Positions 7,690 through 8,585 of a DNA stretch of 8,585 nucleotides are shown piece by piece. The translations under genes and the position numbers were made by a program. Positions within the stretch are counted from its first letter, which is position 1. The number at the start of each line of letters is the position of its first letter. Origin of the DNA: Cyclobacteriaceae bacterium (GTDB lineage: Bacteria > Bacteroidota > Bacteroidia > Cytophagales > Cyclobacteriaceae); assembly GCA_013140395.1 (NCBI GenBank), contig JABFSY010000222.1, positions 1 through 8,585 of the forward strand, written 5' to 3'. The notes under the pieces were generated by a model. The model was not told where the DNA came from, searched no databases, and saw only the letters and a program-made list of their open reading frames with translations.

Positions 7690-7696
7690 AATATTT

Positions 7697-8585
7697 ATGG
7701 AGATAATGATCAAGGTTTCTCAGCTTTTGTTGAGTCTTTCAATATTAATAGTGGTGCATGAGGGCGGGCATTATTTTGCGGCCCGACTGTTTAATATCAA
7801 AGTGGAGAAATTCTATCTATTCTTCGACTTCCTCTTTCCAATGGCGAACGTGCTCAACTTTTCGTTGTTGAAGATAAAAAAGGGAGACACCGAATACGGC
7901 ATCGGATGGTTTCCGCTGGGCGGCTATGTAAAAATTGCCGGCATGGTAGATGAGAGTATGGATAAAGAACAATTAAAAGCTCCTGCTGAACCCTGGGAGT
8001 TTCGTTCGAAGCCGGCCTGGCAACGACTAATTGTAATGATGGGCGGCATTATCGCAAACTTAGTTTTGGGTATCTTGATTTTTAGCGGTATTACCTATTT
8101 CATAGGAGATACAACTTTACCCAAGCAGTATGTAAATGACCATGGTGGTATTCAAGCCATGGAGCTGGCTCAAAGTTTAGGCTTAAAGACTGGTGACCAA
8201 ATAATAAAGATCAATGATCGAGAGTATAGAAATTTTGAAGAACTATACAAGCCTGATTTCATGCTATCAGAAAATGCCAGCTACACGGTGTTACGCAATG
8301 GCCAGGAGTTAATTGTTCCAATACCTGAAAATTTTGTAGAGAATTTTAATTCAAAAGAAGCAGCCTTTACCTTTATATCAGTAAGGGTTCCGGCAATTGT
8401 CTATAAAACGTCAGATGAAGTTGACTTGATATACAATGAGAAAGGCGAAATCGTCAAATCAGAAAAACCATTGACTTCATTGGCAAAAAAAATCGGATTA
8501 CGAGTGGGGGATGAGTTTGTGGAAATGAAAGGAAAACCAATCACGTACTATGATGAAGTTTCTTCTATAATAAAAAATGGATCAA
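7697..8585 (+). CDS. rseP: RseP-type site-2 intramembrane zinc metalloprotease (3' end outside window)
   Basis: RseP cuts membrane proteins within the inner membrane, classically anti-sigma factors after a first periplasmic cut, and clears signal-peptide remnants. From the ATG at 7697 about 296 codons are present, and the frame is still open at the window end. The first membrane helix holds the zinc-binding HEGGH (H21, E22, H25). A characteristic Bacteroidetes-type segment follows, with VEKFYLFFD and PLGGYVK (73-79). The second helix contains GGIIANLVLG (from 116). A PDZ-like region (about 150-205, GLKTGDQIIKIND) and the start of a second (GLRVGDEFVEMKG) complete the visible part. The third catalytic ligand motif, LDG-like, lies beyond the edge. 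An alternative start at 7706 (residue 4) has a GGAG only 3 bases upstream, too close to favour it. The gene sits 55 bp after dxr. Confidence 0.95.
   Translation, partial: MEIMIKVSQLLLSLSILIVVHEGGHYFAARLFNIKVEKFYLFFDFLFPMANVLNFSLLKIKKGDTEYGIGWFPLGGYVKIAGMVDESMDKEQLKAPAEPWEFRSKPAWQRLIVMMGGIIANLVLGILIFSGITYFIGDTTLPKQYVNDHGGIQAMELAQSLGLKTGDQIIKINDREYRNFEELYKPDFMLSENASYTVLRNGQELIVPIPENFVENFNSKEAAFTFISVRVPAIVYKTSDEVDLIYNEKGEIVKSEKPLTSLAKKIGLRVGDEFVEMKGKPITYYDEVSSIIKNGS

Noticed and set aside
7734..7775. HEGGH in RseP instead of the more familiar HEFGH/HELGH
   Set aside because: The two middle positions of HExxH vary, and all zinc ligands and the catalytic glutamate are intact; normal family variation.

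Overview
The window looks like ordinary chromosome from a Bacteroidota bacterium, probably of the Cytophagales type. The evidence is a Bacteroidetes-style -7 promoter element (TAnnTTTG), few clear Shine-Dalgarno sites, a DUF2911 protein, a bacterial GH3-family enzyme, and an RseP with the long insert typical of that phylum. Base composition looks moderate (low 40s % GC by eye) and even throughout. I see no insertion sequence, tRNA, rRNA, CRISPR array or phage gene. The lineage below phylum level is a guess.

Layout. Positions 1-570 (+) hold the C-terminal third of dnaA, cut by the window edge. It converges on, and overlaps by 4 bp, a leftward group of three genes: a membrane-anchored Amidohydrolase_2 protein (567-1706), a small membrane-anchored DUF2911 protein (1745-2290) and an HtrA/DegP-type serine protease (2389-3819). 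A 147-bp divergent gap follows. A rightward cluster then runs to the window end: a GH3-family adenylate-forming enzyme (3967-5463), a family 2 glycosyltransferase (5483-6481), dxr (6478-7641) and the first about 296 codons of rseP (7697-8585, cut by the edge). Spacings in this cluster are 19 bp, -4 bp and 55 bp, so it is probably largely one transcription unit. No gene-free stretch is longer than about 150 bp.

How the genes relate. dxr makes MEP for isoprenoid synthesis, including the undecaprenyl carrier used in envelope glycan assembly. A glycosyltransferase translationally coupled to dxr fits an envelope theme. RseP (intramembrane site-2 protease) and HtrA (periplasmic protease) are envelope quality-control proteins, encoded on opposite sides of the divergent gap. 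The dxr-rseP pairing is a widespread bacterial arrangement.

I did not find a convincing new system. The items most worth a second look are the GH3 enzyme of unknown substrate in an operon with dxr and a glycosyltransferase, its predicted near-leaderless promoter, and a short 8-bp tandem repeat between dxr and rseP.
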